Assembly: GCF_000346485.2 (NCBI RefSeq)
Contig: NZ_KQ976354.1
Span: 9,189,241-9,253,240 of the forward strand
Length of the DNA stretch: 64,000 bases
Reading direction: 5' to 3'
Source of the DNA: Scytonema hofmannii PCC 7110
GTDB taxonomy: Bacteria; Cyanobacteriota; Cyanobacteriia; Cyanobacteriales; Nostocaceae
Below are positions 25,248 through 33,071 of this stretch, one piece after another (within the stretch, counting starts at the first letter, position 1; every line of letters starts with the position of its first letter). Both the position numbers and the translations under genes were made by a program. The notes beneath the pieces were generated by a model, which was given only the letters and a program-made list of their open reading frames with translations, had not been told where the DNA came from and did no database searches.

Positions 25248-26156
25248 GTGCTAGAAGAGAGAAGGCTAATCAGAAGAACTGAGTGGGAAATTACAGAAGG
25301 TTTAGCCGGATACCTATTCATGACACCAACTATTCTGGTGTTAGGTACTTTTGTAATAACACCGATTCTCTTGGCTGTTTTTCTTTCTCTACATAAAGTC
25401 AAACTTTTAGGTGGAATTGAGTATGAGTTTATTGGTTTTCACAATTTTCTAAGATTAGTTGAAGATGATAGAGTTTGGATTGCTCTACTCAATACAGCAC
25501 AATACGTTGCTATAGTAGTTCCACTCCAAACTGTCCTTGCTCTCATTCTTGCTGTCACTCTTAATTCAGGGATTCGCGGGAAAAACTGGTGGCGTGTTCT
25601 CTACTTTTTGCCAACAGTGACATCTTCAACTGTTCTTACACTTATATTCATGTGGATTTATAACACCAATGGATTGCTGAATGACTTTCTTGCTTTTCTA
25701 GGATTACCTACTTATAACTGGTTAGGAGATCCAGCAGTTGCGCTTAAAGGCATTATGCTAATGAATATCTGGTCAACAGCGCCATTATTCATGGTAATTT
25801 ACTTAGCAGCATTACAAGATATTCCCCGATCTCTTTACGAAGCAGCTGCGATTGATGGAGCTAATAGTTGGCAGCAATTTATTTACATTACTATTCCCAT
25901 GCTCAAACCTGTTACCTTCTTCGTGGTAACGATGGGAGTCATTGGCACTTTTCAACTGTTCGATCAATCGTACATCTTTTCTAACGGCAGTGGTGGACCA
26001 AACAACTCTACCCTAACAGTTGTTCTGTTGATATACCAAGCTGTGTTCCGAAATTTACAAATGGGATATGCTGCTGCGATCGCTTTTATGCTAGCAGCCG
26101 TCATTATTAGTATCACATTAATTCAGCGCCGGTTTTTTGGAGGAGAAAGGGTTTGA
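25248..26156 (+). CDS. Sugar ABC transporter permease (MalF/UgpA type)
   Basis: About 302 residues, six membrane segments, with the EAA loop EAAAIDGANSWQQFIYITIPML. I start it at GTG 25248 (VLEERRLIRR), which has GGAGG at 25237-25241 six bases upstream. The frame is open back to 25083, but that region is only repeat translation (HWSLVTG). It overlaps the second permease gene by four bases (TTGA). Carbohydrate import (CUT1) is the family role; no binding protein or ATPase is nearby, so the sugar is unknown. Confidence 0.88.
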   Translation: MLEERRLIRRTEWEITEGLAGYLFMTPTILVLGTFVITPILLAVFLSLHKVKLLGGIEYEFIGFHNFLRLVEDDRVWIALLNTAQYVAIVVPLQTVLALILAVTLNSGIRGKNWWRVLYFLPTVTSSTVLTLIFMWIYNTNGLLNDFLAFLGLPTYNWLGDPAVALKGIMLMNIWSTAPLFMVIYLAALQDIPRSLYEAAAIDGANSWQQFIYITIPMLKPVTFFVVTMGVIGTFQLFDQSYIFSNGSGGPNNSTLTVVLLIYQAVFRNLQMGYAAAIAFMLAAVIISITLIQRRFFGGERV

Positions 26157-26989
26157 AAAAGATGTCCCGTCACTTTTGGTTGACAGTCTTGCTCTATATA
26201 GTCCTGACATTGTATGCAGTTATTACGCTCATTCCCTTTTTATGGGCGCTTTCAGCATCATTTAAAACCCTCTCTGAAATTGCGGGTGGAGACCCAACTT
26301 TCTTTCCCAACAACTTCACTCTCGACAACTACAAACAAATTTTTTTACAAGAACCTTTGTTTCTTCGTTGGCTATTTAATAGCATAGTCATTGCCATCAG
26401 TGTGACTATCTTAAACCTCATCTTCAACTCAATGGCAGGTTACGCGCTGGCAAGGTTACATTTTCCGGGTAGACGCTTTTGGTTTTTTCTCATTTTAGCA
26501 GTGTTGGCAGTTCCCGCACAAATCACCTTGATTCCCACTTTTTTGATATTAAAAGCCTTCAACTGGTTAAATTCATATCAAGGAATGATTGTTCCTAGCA
26601 TGGTAAATGCTACCTTCATTTTTATGATGCGGCAATTTTTCATCAATTTTCCTAAGGAACTCGAAGAAGCCGCCCAGCTAGATGGACTCACTACTTTTGG
26701 TATTTTTCGACGCATTGTTTTGCCTTTAGCAAAACCCGCACTAGCAGCACAAACAGTTTTTGTATTTATGGGTAGTTGGAATAACTTCTTGCTACCCGTA
26801 GTGATTTTGTTTGACCCAGAAATGTTTACCCTTCCCTTAGGTTTAAATACCTTCAAAGGTCAATATATTAGTTACTGGAATTACATTATGGCAGCTTCTA
26901 TGGTATTCACTTTGCCAGCACTACTTATCTACGCCTTCTTCAACCGATACTTTATTGAAAGCGTCACTTTTACAGGAGGCAAAGGGTAA
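26153..26989 (+). CDS. Sugar ABC transporter permease (MalG/UgpE type)
   Basis: 278 residues, six membrane segments, with the EAA loop EEAAQLDGLTTFGIFRRIVLPLAKP. The start is TTG 26153, overlapping the TGA of the upstream permease; ATG 26162 is an alternative, and GGAGGAG at about 26139 serves either. It forms the heterodimeric channel with the protein encoded just before it. A TTTTGGA repeat follows directly after the stop. Confidence 0.88.
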   Translation: MKKMSRHFWLTVLLYIVLTLYAVITLIPFLWALSASFKTLSEIAGGDPTFFPNNFTLDNYKQIFLQEPLFLRWLFNSIVIAISVTILNLIFNSMAGYALARLHFPGRRFWFFLILAVLAVPAQITLIPTFLILKAFNWLNSYQGMIVPSMVNATFIFMMRQFFINFPKELEEAAQLDGLTTFGIFRRIVLPLAKPALAAQTVFVFMGSWNNFLLPVVILFDPEMFTLPLGLNTFKGQYISYWNYIMAASMVFTLPALLIYAFFNRYFIESVTFTGGKG

Positions 26990-27448
26990 TATTAATTTTG
27001 GATTTTAGATTTTGGATTTTGGATTTTAGATTTTGGATTTTGGATTGGGGTATGAGTTATTCTCCCTTGGTCACTGGTCACTGGTCACTGGTCACTGGTC
27101 ACTGGTCACTGGTCACTGGTCACTCCGGTTTGGGCAACAAATTGCACTCACGACATGATATTGGTATTAGAGCAGCTCAAATCTCTACCTAGTCGTGCTA
27201 TTGGCTGATGGTGAGTCTATTCCTATATGCGGTGAGACAGACCTGAAGGAGCAGGAGACTGCAAATCTAAAGGGGTTTCCCGCAATACGGAGGATAGCGA
27301 GCGCATATGCGATATCGTATAGCGTCTTGTGAAAGGAGATACCGTTCGGGTTAATAGCTAACGGCTGTTAGCAACTATGCTGTAGCGCTAGAGACTGAGC
27401 ATCGCAATATTTAGCTGTGTTGAGTGTCAAAAATTGTTAAGGGGAAAA
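26990..27448. other. Intergenic region with two repeat tracts upstream of psbV
   Basis: A TTTTGGA/TTTTAGA tract (about seven units, 26995-27047) and a TCACTGG tract (about eight units, 27069-27124) are followed by about 320 bases of unique sequence that should hold the psbV promoter. I cannot place promoter boxes with confidence. No gene seen. Confidence 0.7.
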
Positions 27449-27940
27449 ATGTTGAGAAGAGTTATTGGCATTTTGGCGGCTACTGTTTTGCTGACGTTTC
27501 AATTTATTATTGGTGATGCGTCAGCAGTGGAACTAGATGCAGCTACCCGCACTGTAAAATTAAATGACCAAGGTGATACTGTTGTTCTCAGCCTCCAACA
27601 AGTCAAGTCGGGTAAAAGCTTATTTCAATTTGCTTGTGCTCAATGTCATGTTGGCGGTGTGACCAAGACCAATCAAAACGTAGGGCTAGAGCCAGAATCT
27701 CTAGCAGGTGCAACTCCACCTCGCGATAACATCGAAGCGTTGGTGGACTACATGAAAAATCCTACAACCTACGACGGAGAGGAAGAAATTGCTGAATTAC
27801 ATCCCAGCACCAAGAGTGCTGATATTTTCACAGAAATGAGAAACTTAAAGGATGATGATTTAGTAGATATTGCCGGTCATATTCTTTTGCAACCCAAAGT
27901 TATCGGCTCCAGATGGGGTGGCGGTAAAATTTATTACTAA
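27449..27940 (+). CDS. psbV: Photosystem II cytochrome c550 (PsbV)
   Basis: 163 residues from ATG 27449 (AGGGGAA just upstream). A 26-residue signal peptide ends ASA before VELD. Heme-binding CAQCH is at 63-67; the second axial His is His118, which is His92 of the mature protein as in known PsbV. The C-terminus GGKIYY is typical. It is an extrinsic subunit on the lumenal side of photosystem II that stabilises the oxygen-evolving cluster. Next genes on the strand are plastocyanin and cytochrome c6. Confidence 0.97.
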   Translation: MLRRVIGILAATVLLTFQFIIGDASAVELDAATRTVKLNDQGDTVVLSLQQVKSGKSLFQFACAQCHVGGVTKTNQNVGLEPESLAGATPPRDNIEALVDYMKNPTTYDGEEEIAELHPSTKSADIFTEMRNLKDDDLVDIAGHILLQPKVIGSRWGGGKIYY

Positions 27941-28306
27941 ATCCAGGTGGATAATTTAGTCAATAGCCAACAGTCAATTGTCAATGGTTAATGGTTAATA
28001 GTCAAATAACGATCTCGTTATGGACTTTTGACTACAAACTATGGGCTATAGACTGTGGGCTATTGACTCTCTTAGTTTGGGGAGTAGGGAGTAGGGAGTA
28101 GGGAGTAGGGGGTAGGGAAGTGGGATTTTAAAGGTAAGCGACTGACTCGTCGTCAAGTGTATTTCAACGCTGACTGAATACTCAGTTGTTCCATAATATA
28201 TCGCTTGCTACTGTTTAAAAAACTATCTACGACAGATTGTCATATTTGGGCTAAATTGTATTTAAAATGAATAAGGAAAGATAAAACCTGCTGTTAGGAG
28301 AAAGGT
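27941..28306. other. psbV-petE intergenic region with repeats
   Basis: 366 bases. From 27956 to 28075 there are degenerate direct and inverted copies of GTCAATAG/CTATTGAC, then GGGAGTAGGGAGTAG units at 28081-28112. The petE promoter should lie in 28120-28290. AGGAGAAAGG precedes the petE ATG. No gene seen. Confidence 0.65.
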
Positions 28307-28726
28307 ATGACATTCATTGCGTCAAGTTTACGGCGCTTTGGCTTAGCATTGTTAACACTTTTTTTAGTTGTTAGCAGCTTTGCAGTTTTCACTCCCAGTG
28401 CTGCGGCTGATACATATACTGTAAAATTGGGTAGTGATAAGGGAATGCTGGCGTTTGAACCAAGCAAGTTGACAGTTAAACCGGGCGACACAATTAAGTG
28501 GGTTAACAACAAAGTTCCTCCCCACAACGTTGTGTTCGATACCGCTAAAAACCCCGCTAAAAGCGCCGATGTAGCTAAGAACTTGTCTCACAAGCAGTTG
28601 CTCATGAGTCCCGGTCAAGAGTACGAAACAACTATCCCAGCAGACGCAACTCCTGGTGACTACACCTTCTACTGCGAACCTCACCGTGGCGCTGGTATGG
28701 TTGGTAAACTGACTGTTCAAGGTTAA
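28307..28726 (+). CDS. petE: Plastocyanin
   Basis: 139 residues with a 34-residue Tat/Sec-type signal peptide (RRFG, then a hydrophobic core, ending SAAA). The copper ligands are all present: His73 (PPHNVVFD), Cys123, His126 (YCEPH) and Met131 (GAGMVG), equal to His39, Cys89, His92 and Met97 of the mature protein. It is a soluble lumenal carrier from cytochrome b6f to photosystem I. A good ribosome site, TTAGGAGAAAGG, precedes ATG. Copper usually raises its expression while cytochrome c6 falls. Confidence 0.97.
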   Translation: MTFIASSLRRFGLALLTLFLVVSSFAVFTPSAAADTYTVKLGSDKGMLAFEPSKLTVKPGDTIKWVNNKVPPHNVVFDTAKNPAKSADVAKNLSHKQLLMSPGQEYETTIPADATPGDYTFYCEPHRGAGMVGKLTVQG

Positions 28727-28803
28727 TAGACACACCGTTGACCCAAGATATTTTCCCCAACCAAGTACGCGAGATTCACAGCGTCTAAGAAGGGAAACTT
28801 GAT

Positions 28804-28865
28804 GGTGACGAGTTTTATCCTCTCTTATGGTGATAAGAGCGATAGAAGAGGGCAAGCTCGTCGCC
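28804..28865 (+). terminator. Structured 3' region of petE, possible terminator
   Basis: Outer arms GGTGACGAG (28804-28812) and CTCGTCGCC (28857-28865) pair with one G-U. An inner perfect hairpin CTCTTAT-ggtg-ATAAGAG lies at 28822-28839. AAAAATTTTATTT follows. It lies 78 bases after the petE stop and separates it from cytochrome c6. Confidence 0.5.
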
Positions 28866-28996
28866 AAAAATTTTATTTAAAAAAATAAAAATAGCCTTTG
28901 TTGACACAAGACTTTCAACTAAAGCTTCTATCAGCCGTAGAATAGTTACTGTATCGGTTTTTTAAGTGGCAGGAAGCTGGTTACAAGGAGACTCCC

Positions 28997-29341
28997 TTGA
29001 AAAAAGTGTTATTGGTTGTGTTCGCGATCGCCCTATCAGTTATATTTACGTTTACAAGTTCAGTCCTTGCAGCCGAAACGTCCAATGGTGCTCAAATTTT
29101 TAAAGATAACTGTGCTTCTTGTCATATAGGTGGAGGAAACATCCTCATTGCCGAAAAAACTCTGAAAAAGGAAGCTTTATTAAGTTATCTGGAAAATTAT
29201 GAAAGCGATTCCATTCAAGCCATTGTTTATCAGGTACAAAATGGCAAAAATGCTATGCCCGCTTTTAAAGGGAAATTAAGCGAATCAGAAATTTTACAGG
29301 TTGCGGCTTACGTTTTCCAAAAAGCCGAACAAGGTTGGTAA
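28997..29341 (+). CDS. petJ: Cytochrome c6
   Basis: 114 residues from TTG 28997, chosen because AAGGAG (28985-28990) lies six bases upstream. The signal peptide ends near SVLAA. Heme motif CASCH is at 39-43; the axial Met is Met87 in NAMPAFKGKL. The mature part is about 88 residues, the usual size. It can replace plastocyanin as the lumenal carrier to photosystem I or to cytochrome oxidase when copper is short. It lies directly behind petE on the same strand. Confidence 0.93.
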   Translation: MKKVLLVVFAIALSVIFTFTSSVLAAETSNGAQIFKDNCASCHIGGGNILIAEKTLKKEALLSYLENYESDSIQAIVYQVQNGKNAMPAFKGKLSESEILQVAAYVFQKAEQGW

Positions 29342-29344
29342 AAA

Positions 29345-29446
29345 GGTTATAGTTAGTGGTTAGTGGTTAGTAGTTGGTGGTTAGTGGCTAACAACTAACC
29401 ACTAACCACTAACAACTAACAACTACCAACTAACAACTAACCACTA
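29345..29446. repeat. TTAGTGG/TTAGTTG repeat arranged as a large inverted repeat
   Basis: The left half is GTTAGTGGTTAGTGGTTAG; the right half is its complement, CTAACCACTAACCACTAAC and similar. It fills the gap between the convergent petJ and TonB-like genes, so either transcript would fold into a long hairpin. Confidence 0.8.
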
Positions 29447-31153
29447 ACGATTCTCAAGTTGTCTTCTTTCTCTAATCTGGCGTAATTGCCGTATGAGCTT
29501 ATTTGGTTCATTGGAAGCTGAAGGCTTATCGCTCTCTGCTTCCTGCTGTTGAGATGCTTGTTCTTCACTTGCTTGAGGAGTTGGTGCAGGCTGCTTAATA
29601 ACTACCTGCTGTTGTTGAGACGATTGTTCGCGATCGCTTTGGGGTATTGTTACAGGCTGCTTAATCCCGACTTGTCGCTGAGACGCTTGCTCGCGATTTG
29701 CTGGCAATAAGGATTGAGTCTGCTTTATAACGACTTCTCGATTATTTGATGTCACAGAAACTGCTTCATTGCCTTGAGGACGCAAACGACTCGCTTGATT
29801 GGTTGGAGGTTCTTGAGAAGACGCCCGTGAATTTGCCGTTTGGGATTGACTCACGTTATCTTCTTTCCGTTCTTGAGATAACTGAGGATTTAACTTTGGC
29901 GAGCGCAACCGCTGAATGAGTTTCTTTTGTGAATTGGAAGATGCTTGTGCGGGAGTGATTTGAGATGGTGCAACAATTTCTTGAATCGTTTCCGGTTTGC
30001 TAACATCGCTGCTAGATTTAAAAGCGATGTTAAATGGGTAAAATTTTGGTTTGCCGTTTGCCGATGTCGGATTATTTTGGAAATATTCTCTGAAATACTC
30101 TCTTGCAGCAGTTTTCAGTTCCGATGAAACTGAGTTATTGTTAAATTTTATAGATTCTACTTGACCTTGGCTGTTGATAACTAAATCGCCCTCAACATTG
30201 CCCTCTTGAGCAACTTTTGAATTCACTGTTGCTGATATAGGCAGTCGTGTTTCAATATTCGGGTATTGCCCCTTAATTTCTAAAAAGCGGTCAGTAGAAT
30301 TTGTTGTGCTTGATAACATTTCCTGAGATGCCACCGATGGCAATCCAGGCACCTTGACACCAGATTCCTGTGGTAGTTGCTCTATTTGAGGTCCCAAAGC
30401 TACATTATCTCCAGCTTTTGGCGTTTCTCCCAGAGGAATTAATGGTTTATAGGGAGAAGCGCTTGGTACTTCTGTTCCTGGCTGTGCCGTTTGTGATGCC
30501 ATGTTTCCATCTGCTGGCATTGGCATTCCATCGGGAGTCACAGCATCGGTATTGTTGTTCATCATCTCCTGTTGCTGTCTCCAGTTAGCTGCTTGTACTG
30601 GAGGTACAGTGTAAGGAATTGGAGAGGTAGTTAGTGGCTTAGCCTCACCCAAGCTTACGCTCGGTTGTTGGTATCGAGGAAAAGGTTTTACTTGTTGACT
30701 GTAGGAGGGACTAATTTGCAAATCCCTGCTTGAGGCAAGTTTTAAAGACTGGCTTTTTGGAAAAGAAGCGATCGATACGTTAGTTGCGCTTGGCAGAGGA
30801 GGAATTGTCAAATTGCTAGTTGTTTCCGTTGGCGGTGGCAAAGGAGGTAATGCTGGGGTCGATTGAGGCAACAAGTTTGGTGGGGGGACTTGCGGAAGTA
30901 TTGCAGCTTGTTGAGTTGGTAAAGCGATTTGAGGCATACCAGTTTGTGGCAGACGGTTCATTTCCGCCTGATTCAACTCAACCAATCCAACGGTTTTTTG
31001 TTTTGATGCTGATTGTTTGGAGCTAGACTCCATTGGCATCAACGGCATCACAAAAGCAATAACACCGTGAATGCCCAGAGAAGCTATAGCTGCTATCCCA
31101 GTAGGCTGGCTTAAGAATTCTGGTATATTTTTCAGGAGGGAGACGTAAGACAT
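29444..31153 (-). CDS. TonB-like envelope protein
   Basis: 569 residues. An N-terminal membrane anchor lies near 17-40, then a long Pro/Gln-rich region (to about 280). A TonB-C-like domain follows at about 285-385 (NVEGDLVINSQGQVESIKFNN, then AAREYFREYF), and the Gln/Ser-rich tail contains repeated QxxxREQASQRQ-type units (about 455-545). It would span the periplasm and could pass energy or force to outer-membrane receptors; no ExbB/ExbD genes are adjacent. A TonB domain followed by such a long tail is unusual. Confidence 0.65.
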   Translation of the reverse strand: MSYVSLLKNIPEFLSQPTGIAAIASLGIHGVIAFVMPLMPMESSSKQSASKQKTVGLVELNQAEMNRLPQTGMPQIALPTQQAAILPQVPPPNLLPQSTPALPPLPPPTETTSNLTIPPLPSATNVSIASFPKSQSLKLASSRDLQISPSYSQQVKPFPRYQQPSVSLGEAKPLTTSPIPYTVPPVQAANWRQQQEMMNNNTDAVTPDGMPMPADGNMASQTAQPGTEVPSASPYKPLIPLGETPKAGDNVALGPQIEQLPQESGVKVPGLPSVASQEMLSSTTNSTDRFLEIKGQYPNIETRLPISATVNSKVAQEGNVEGDLVINSQGQVESIKFNNNSVSSELKTAAREYFREYFQNNPTSANGKPKFYPFNIAFKSSSDVSKPETIQEIVAPSQITPAQASSNSQKKLIQRLRSPKLNPQLSQERKEDNVSQSQTANSRASSQEPPTNQASRLRPQGNEAVSVTSNNREVVIKQTQSLLPANREQASQRQVGIKQPVTIPQSDREQSSQQQQVVIKQPAPTPQASEEQASQQQEAESDKPSASNEPNKLIRQLRQIRERRQLENR

Positions 31154-31534
31154 AGCTATTCTCGTTCACTCGGCTGGCTTGGGATTATCTAGCAATTTTA
31201 TATAGTTCTAATGAAAAAAGTAGGAACTTTAAGTATCTTCCTCTACAAATAGTAACTTCTTAACAGTGACCAGTGACCAGTGACCAGTGACCGATGACTG
31301 GCGATCAGTAACTTACTAGAGTCTAGACGTACTATTTTACTAGAAAGTTGCGCCTGTGGATACACTATCTTGAAGAAGGCAGTGGGGAGTAGGGAGTAGG
31401 GAGTGGGGAATAGAGGTTAAGGAAAAAATCACACCAGTTTTCACCTAAATGAATCACACCGTTGGTAGGGGCGCGGCGGCCTTGCGCCCCTATGGCTGTG
31501 GTCTATTTACCTGAAAATAGCTGTAATTACTGCC
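31154..31534. other. Intergenic region with three kinds of repeat
   Basis: GTGACCA units at 31264-31295, GGGAGTAGGGAGTAGGG at 31382-31405 and a GGGGCGCGGCGGCCTTGCGCCCC hairpin element at about 31468-31492, all without a gene. Confidence 0.7.
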
Positions 31535-32275
31535 CTACTCCCTAACTTTGACTATAAGTAGGGAAAAATAAGACAACTTCAAATTAGGGCGAGCGCTCAA
31601 GTCTGAGTATACGACCATATCGGGTAAAGTTGCCCTTTCTACTACCCAACTTGTCTTGAGCAATCCCTGCTGTTGCAACATTTGCCACACTTGCTCGTAT
31701 ACCGAACTCACTTTTAGAAGTACGACAACATCAGCCCAGTCTAAAACTGTTTTTAACTCTTCAACCGTGTAGATTGCTGGTAACACGACTAGTTTTTGTT
31801 GTCGAATTGTCAAAGGTAATCCCAATACTGAGGCTGCTGCCATTGGAGAGCAAACACCAGGTATAAATTGCACCTTTGCCTCTGGATATTGCTGTTGTAT
31901 TGTCTGTGCTAAGTAAGTAAATGTACTGTAAAAACTGATATCGCCTTCACAAGCAAAAGCAACGTCTTGACCAACTTGTAAATGTTGCCAAACCTGTTCT
32001 GCAGCTTTTTGCCATGCTTGTGTTAAAACTTTTATATCTTGGACGTAAGGAAATGTTAAAGGCAGTAACAATTGCTCTGAACTAAGCCACGGAGCAACAA
32101 TTGTCTGTGCCATTCCTGCTTTATCCTGAACTCCAGCAGGAAATGCGACTACTGATGATTTTTGGAGTAAACGGAGACCTTTAACAGTAATTAATTCTGG
32201 ATCTCCCGTACCCACGCTTATCCCGTAAAGAGTGCCAGTTTTACCAGTGACCAGTGACCAGTGACCAGTGACCAT
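31535..32275 (-). CDS. cobI: Precorrin-2 C20-methyltransferase
   Basis: 246 residues of the SAM-dependent tetrapyrrole methylase fold: GTLYGISVGTGDPELITVKG, then AFACEGDISFYSTF, FIPGVCSPMAAAS and the final WVVERATLPD. It adds the C20 methyl group in cobalamin synthesis. The first eleven residues ([11 protein letters not shown]) are encoded by a GTGACCA repeat; there is no ATG, GTG or TTG between the repeat and the conserved GTLYG, so the start codon lies in the repeat or the gene is mis-initiated. A divergent cytochrome b gene begins 80 bases away. Confidence 0.9.
   Translation of the reverse strand: MVTGHWSLVTGKTGTLYGISVGTGDPELITVKGLRLLQKSSVVAFPAGVQDKAGMAQTIVAPWLSSEQLLLPLTFPYVQDIKVLTQAWQKAAEQVWQHLQVGQDVAFACEGDISFYSTFTYLAQTIQQQYPEAKVQFIPGVCSPMAAASVLGLPLTIRQQKLVVLPAIYTVEELKTVLDWADVVVLLKVSSVYEQVWQMLQQQGLLKTSWVVERATLPDMVVYSDLSARPNLKLSYFSLLIVKVRE
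32245..32273. repeat. GTGACCA repeat forming the 5' end of cobI
   Basis: Four units. Read on the minus strand they begin ATGGTCACTGGTCACTGG, which is the only available start region of cobI. Confidence 0.85.
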
Positions 32276-32355
32276 TATCTTTAAATATTTTTAAGATTCT
32301 TAGATACAATGTAATAAAAATAAACATTTATTGAAAAACAAGGAGTACGACAATC

Positions 32356-33000
32356 ATGCAAAGTACTCAGTTCGATATGGTTCTGCGAAGAATAGCAACG
32401 GTATTGTCAGTAGCGATTGTGACCCTGACCCTCGTTGGTGCTACGACTGGCATTTTGCTGTCTTTTTACTACGAACCCGCAGCAGGTAGGGCTTATCAAT
32501 CATTGAGAGCGATCGACACCGAATTGAATTATGGTTGGCTGTTCCATAAAGCACACATTATTGCAGGTAATGCGGTTGTTGGAGTTTCGCTCATCCAGAT
32601 TGTCATTATGTTTGTGAGCAGACAATTTACCAAGAGTTGGTTGACTGCTTGGATTAGTGGAATTTTGTTTACTCTGAGTGCAATTGGTTTGGGATGGACG
32701 GCAATGATTCTCTCTTGGGATCAAGAGGGATTTTGGCGTTTTAGCATTGAATTGGGAACGATTGAGGCTATCCCCTTTGTAGGTTCCTTATTGAGAGACA
32801 TTTTGACAGGTGGTGCAGGCATTAGCACCGTAACTGTCCAACATTTGTACACCATTCACAGTTATATTGTCTCAGTGGCTGCCCTAGTGCTGGCTGTGGT
32901 GCATCTAGCGAGCGTACTTTGGCAAGACAAGCAAACTTACAAAAAAGCAGAAGTTACCGAGAACAATAACTTACACCAATTTGAACAAAGAATGCAATAG
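32356..33000 (+). CDS. Divergent cytochrome b6 (PetB-like) paralogue
   Basis: 214 residues, about the length of PetB, four membrane helices, alignable by eye throughout (SFYYEPAAGRAYQS, LNYGWLFHKAH, LSWDQEGFWRFSI, AIPFVGSLLRDIL, LYTIHSYIV). Heme ligands corresponding to PetB His86, His187 and His202 are present (His67, His168, His183). The partner of the last, His100 in PetB, is Gln81. Cys35, which binds heme cn, is also missing. So one b heme looks intact and the other does not. It is not next to petD or petC; it is divergent from cobI. The function is unknown, possibly an alternative quinone-linked redox or membrane-stress protein. Confidence 0.8.
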   Translation: MQSTQFDMVLRRIATVLSVAIVTLTLVGATTGILLSFYYEPAAGRAYQSLRAIDTELNYGWLFHKAHIIAGNAVVGVSLIQIVIMFVSRQFTKSWLTAWISGILFTLSAIGLGWTAMILSWDQEGFWRFSIELGTIEAIPFVGSLLRDILTGGAGISTVTVQHLYTIHSYIVSVAALVLAVVHLASVLWQDKQTYKKAEVTENNNLHQFEQRMQ

Positions 33001-33037
33001 ATAAATGGCTCAAATCAATTCTAGACATAACTTTCTC

Positions 33038-33071
33038 AATCCAAAATCCAAAATCCAAAATCCAAAATCTT
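33038..33071. repeat. TCCAAAA heptamer tandem repeat
   Basis: Five units (complement of TTTTGGA) between the ends of the convergent cytochrome b and antiporter genes; runs into the antiporter stop codon. Confidence 0.85.
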
